Shown: piece after piece, positions 62,020 through 64,000 of the stretch
Layout: each line of letters starts with the position of its first letter
How positions within the stretch are numbered: the stretch's first letter is position 1
NCBI RefSeq assembly: GCF_023887685.1
Contig: NZ_JAMWMR010000019.1
Coordinates: forward strand, 1-64,000
Origin: Streptomyces macrolidinus
Lineage (GTDB): Bacteria > Actinomycetota > Actinomycetes > Streptomycetales > Streptomycetaceae
Direction of reading: 5' to 3'
DNA: 64,000 bases
Position numbers and translations under genes: made by a program
Notes under the pieces: generated by a model
Told to the model about the DNA's origin: nothing
The model's database searches: none
Seen by the model: the letters and a program-made list of their open reading frames with translations, nothing else

Positions 62020-62448
62020 TTACGAACGAAGCTCCGGCAGCACGGGCACCAGGTCGTTCCAGCGGGCGATCTCACAGCCGTTCTTGCGGTTGTACCGCGC
62101 GTCGACCGGCCGCCCGGCCCAGGTCCCGGTGATGTGCGCGGTGGCCGGGCCGCCGTACACCATCGTGCACGGGCGCCGCGGCGGCACCGGGGCGAACGGG
62201 TCCCGGCCCCAGACGGTCCGTCGGTCGAGTACGTCGCATGCGGCGGCAGGGTGCGGGTGGCGGCCGCGCGTGGGGTGACAGCGCAGCAGATACGTCCCGT
62301 CGGCGCGCCCGGCATGGCTGACGGAGACGACGAGCCGGTCCCCGGAGGGGGACGGGCTGCCGTGGTCGTACGCCGCGGCCGGCGCGGCGGCCATGGACAG
62401 GAGGGCGGCGGCACCGAGGAGCGCGCGGCGCGAGGTGATCTGAACCAT
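62020..62448 (-). CDS. SSI-family subtilisin inhibitor
   Basis: 142 aa secreted protease inhibitor: Tat/Sec-like signal TSRRALLGAAALLSMAAAPAAA, then the SSI fold with four cysteines forming two disulfides (LRCHP ... AACDV; RRPCTMVYGG ... NGCEIARW). The reactive site is expected at PCTMVY, giving P1 Met with Val after it. Final LPELRS is shorter than typical SSI ends (..VFAF). ATG 62448 has no clear ribosome site. Targets extracellular serine proteases. Confidence 0.88.
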   Translation of the reverse strand: MVQITSRRALLGAAALLSMAAAPAAAYDHGSPSPSGDRLVVSVSHAGRADGTYLLRCHPTRGRHPHPAAACDVLDRRTVWGRDPFAPVPPRRPCTMVYGGPATAHITGTWAGRPVDARYNRKNGCEIARWNDLVPVLPELRS

Positions 62449-62624
62449 GCCGTGACTAACGGCGGTGGGACGCCGCGGTTGCGGGTGGCGCGGAGAAGAG
62501 AGAGGGGGAGGGAGAGGAGGGAACGGCCGGGGCATCGCCGAGGCGGAAGCGGTGCGCGAGGCGATCACGGCCACCGCGTCGGACCCGCCCCGTGAACCCG
62601 TCTCACGGATCCCGGCCCAGTGCT

Positions 62625-62654
62625 TTGCCCTGTGGCCTTCCCGCCTAGTACCGT
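62625..62654 (+). promoter_or_regulatory. Candidate promoter of tRNA-Ser(GCU) (2)
   Basis: TTGCCC (62625-62630), 18-bp spacer, TACCGT (62649-62654), about 80 bp before the tRNA. Matches the Streptomyces HrdB pattern only in part. Confidence 0.4.
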
Positions 62655-62732
62655 GGGGGGCGATTGGTGACACCGCACTCGTCTGTGTCATCATCTGCAC
62701 GCACCACTCGCGCTCGCGCGGGGGGATGTGCT

Positions 62733-62823
62733 GGAGGCGTCGCCTAGTCCGGTCTATGGCGCCGCACTGCTAATGCGGTTTGGGCCTTAAAGCCCATCGA
62801 GGGTTCAAATCCCTCCGCCTCCG
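62733..62823 (+). tRNA. tRNA-Ser(GCU) (2)
   Basis: 91-nt class II tRNA: acceptor GGAGGCG/CGCCTCC, anticodon loop CTGCTAA with GCT at 62769-62771, stem CCGCA/TGCGG, long variable arm TGGGC-CTTAAA-GCCCA, T-arm GAGGG-TTCAAAT-CCCTC. The body differs from the tRNA-Ser(GCU) at 16530. Confidence 0.95.
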
Positions 62824-62832
62824 CCCTCTGAC

Positions 62833-62866
62833 CAGGGAGTTCAGCCAATCGCGGCTGGACTCCCTG
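62833..62866 (+). terminator. Terminator after tRNA-Ser(GCU)
   Basis: 14-bp stem CAGGGAGTTCAGCC / GGCTGGACTCCCTG (one G-U) with 6-nt loop, 9 nt after the tRNA. From here to 63168 nothing else is supported. Confidence 0.8.
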
Positions 62867-63168
62867 ACTCATGTTGAGGGCGACTTCGGCCCAGCTCCGA
62901 CGATCTCGAAGCCCGATACTCCCGACGCCTGACGGATGGCATCCGGATCGGTGCGCACAGCTACCTCTCGACGAGATCTCCGACGACCTCCACAACGGGC
63001 CTGCCGCGACTCACGATTACGACGCCCACGGCCTTGCCGACGCCATGACGGCTGAGACGGAAGCCGACCTACGACCCCGGATGCCCCGCCCCGGCTCCCC
63101 GATCCCGCCCCTCGCCACCCTGCCCCGTCACGCGTTTCCGCAGGTCAGAGGGGGTGTGGCAAACGGAT

Positions 63169-63197
63169 TTCACATGGCGGCGGCAGTCATGTAATGT
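63169..63197 (+). promoter_or_regulatory. Promoter of tRNA-Arg
   Basis: TTCACA (63169-63174), 17-bp spacer, TAATGT (63192-63197), about 59 bp before the tRNA. The A+T-rich -10 stands out from flanks. Confidence 0.6.
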
Positions 63198-63255
63198 TCT
63201 TCCTGTCGCCGGGACCGAGCCGAAAGGAACGGGAACGGAGACGAAAACAAAACAA

Positions 63256-63328
63256 GCACTCGTAGCTTAACGGATAGAGCATCTGACTACGGATCAGAAG
63301 GTTGCAGGTTCGAATCCTGCCGAGTGCA
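63256..63328 (+). tRNA. tRNA-Arg(ACG)
   Basis: 73 nt: acceptor GCACTCG/CGAGTGC, D-arm AGC...GAGC, anticodon loop CTACGGA (ACG at 63289-63291), T-arm GCAGG-TTCGAAT-CCTGC. Reads CGU/CGC/CGA after deamination to inosine. Confidence 0.97.
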
Positions 63329-63334
63329 CACAGA

Positions 63335-63366
63335 CAAGAGGCCCGGACGAGAGTCCGGGCCTCTTG
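63335..63366 (+). terminator. Terminator after tRNA-Arg
   Basis: 14-bp perfect stem CAAGAGGCCCGGAC / GTCCGGGCCTCTTG with loop GAGA, 6 nt after the tRNA, followed by CGTTT. Confidence 0.9.
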
Positions 63367-63494
63367 CGTTTGGGTCCTACAGCAGCGAAGTACAGCAACC
63401 GGCCCAGAAGCAGCCTGCCCCGCTGCCCCGCGAGTAGGGTGTCCGCTCATGTCGCGCCGGGGGCAAGGCGGCGAGTCCGGTCGGGAGGGGTCAT

Positions 63495-64000
63495 ATGAGG
63501 TACAGAGCTGGAGCAGCGGGGCTGACCGCTGTGGTGCTGGCGTCCTTGGCGGGGTGTGGGACCCAGGCAGCCGCGGACCCGGAGGGCGCGGAACGAGCGG
63601 CGCCGGCCAGCACCGCTCCGGTGGCGAAGAACGCTCACCTCCCTTCTGCGGAGCTGCAAGGCCGATGGTGGACATGGGCAGCGTCGGAACCCGAAGCGAC
63701 CAACCCTGTCGCAGACATGGACGGGAGCGAGTGCGAACGCAATCAACCGCACGACGTCTGGTTCCTGGCCGGAACCTTCGGCGGTCAGGTCAAGCGCGCG
63801 TGCGAGGTTCCCAGCGGGCGTCCGATTGCTGTGCCTGTGATCAATCTGGTCGGAGACAGTCAGACCTGTGCGGCCTTCGTGAGCAGCGCGCAGGGGACTG
63901 TGTTCCTCGACGGCAAGGCGGTCGAGCCGGAGACCTACGAAGGTGACCCGATCATGGCGCAAGCTGTTCAAGGCAACCCGGTCACCGGAGAGGAAGGACC
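63495..64000 (+). CDS. Putative lipoprotein, truncated by the window end
   Basis: 168 codons to the end of the window with no stop. A lipoprotein signal peptide (TAVVLASLAGC, lipobox near residue 21) leads to an extracytoplasmic domain: LQGRWWTWAASEPEATNPVADMDGSECERNQP, DVWFLAGTFGGQVKRACEVPSGRPIAVPVIN. Two or more cysteines could pair. GGGAGGGG precedes ATG 63495. Function not recognised. Confidence 0.75.
   Translation, partial: MRYRAGAAGLTAVVLASLAGCGTQAAADPEGAERAAPASTAPVAKNAHLPSAELQGRWWTWAASEPEATNPVADMDGSECERNQPHDVWFLAGTFGGQVKRACEVPSGRPIAVPVINLVGDSQTCAAFVSSAQGTVFLDGKAVEPETYEGDPIMAQAVQGNPVTGEEG

Noticed and set aside
62871..63194. 107-codon frame between tRNA-Ser and tRNA-Arg
   Set aside because: No ribosome site, lies right after a terminator, overlaps the tRNA-Arg promoter, and no recognisable sequence.

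Overview
This is chromosomal DNA of a Streptomyces species. The reasons are very high G+C, frequent GTG starts, a perfect Rex operator, GTTTCACGTGAAAC (parS-type) palindromes, TTGTCCACA/TTATCCACA DnaA boxes, and a gene order (cydAB-cydDC ... serS-pheA-dtpA-copper genes ... pepP ... htrA-like ... acyl-CoA ligase) that I recall from the region near oriC in S. coelicolor. The parS sites and DnaA boxes independently fit an origin-proximal location.

Layout. 1-6.3 kb: Rex-controlled cytochrome bd oxidase (cydA, cydB) and its fused CydDC exporter, with three parS-like sites around the cydDC start. 6.5-12 kb: M23 endopeptidase, HAD phosphatase, LLM-family oxidoreductase, KptA and a hydrolase-SDR fusion. 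12.4-15.9 kb: a four-gene operon of two ABC ATPases and two permeases. 16-19.3 kb: a structured leader ahead of tRNA-Ser(GCU), a HAD phosphatase coupled to serS, and a 300-bp cluster of DnaA boxes. 19.3-26.7 kb: pheA, then an extracytoplasmic copper operon (YcnI-like, Sco, PCu(A)C chaperone, CopC-CopD, DyP peroxidase). 27-37.3 kb: two RsbW-like ATPases, a GAF-PP2C phosphatase, aminopeptidase P, a prim-pol-domain protein, a SEC-C protein, GDPD and an HtrA-like protease. 37.8-41.9 kb: a 1,368-aa HTH-STAND ATPase-membrane-WD40 protein.

42.15-54.53 kb is an actinomycete integrative and conjugative element (AICE) of the pSAM2 type in tRNA-Ser(UGA). A 25-bp identity between the tRNA and a decayed tRNA copy marks attL and attR. 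It carries a divergent GntR regulator facing a six-gene operon of unknown small proteins, then the pif-like Nudix / korSA-like pair with shared operators, a Pra-like protein, an FtsK-type translocase (with a TTA codon), spread genes, RepSA, Xis and Int. A 1.3-kb gap inside it holds a possible 29-codon membrane-peptide unit and several strong hairpins.

54.9-64 kb: ECF sigma factor, fatty acyl-CoA ligase, a 1,443-aa degenerate PAS/histidine-kinase/receiver protein, an SSI-type protease inhibitor, tRNA-Ser(GCU), tRNA-Arg(ACG) and a truncated lipoprotein gene.

Most interesting unexplained signal: a 71-nt element present twice in opposite orientations (32505-32575 minus, 41947-42017 plus). It has a 13-bp perfect stem with one compensatory change, an invariant C-rich 14-nt loop, and an upstream extended -10-like box at the same distance. 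It may be a small structured RNA family.
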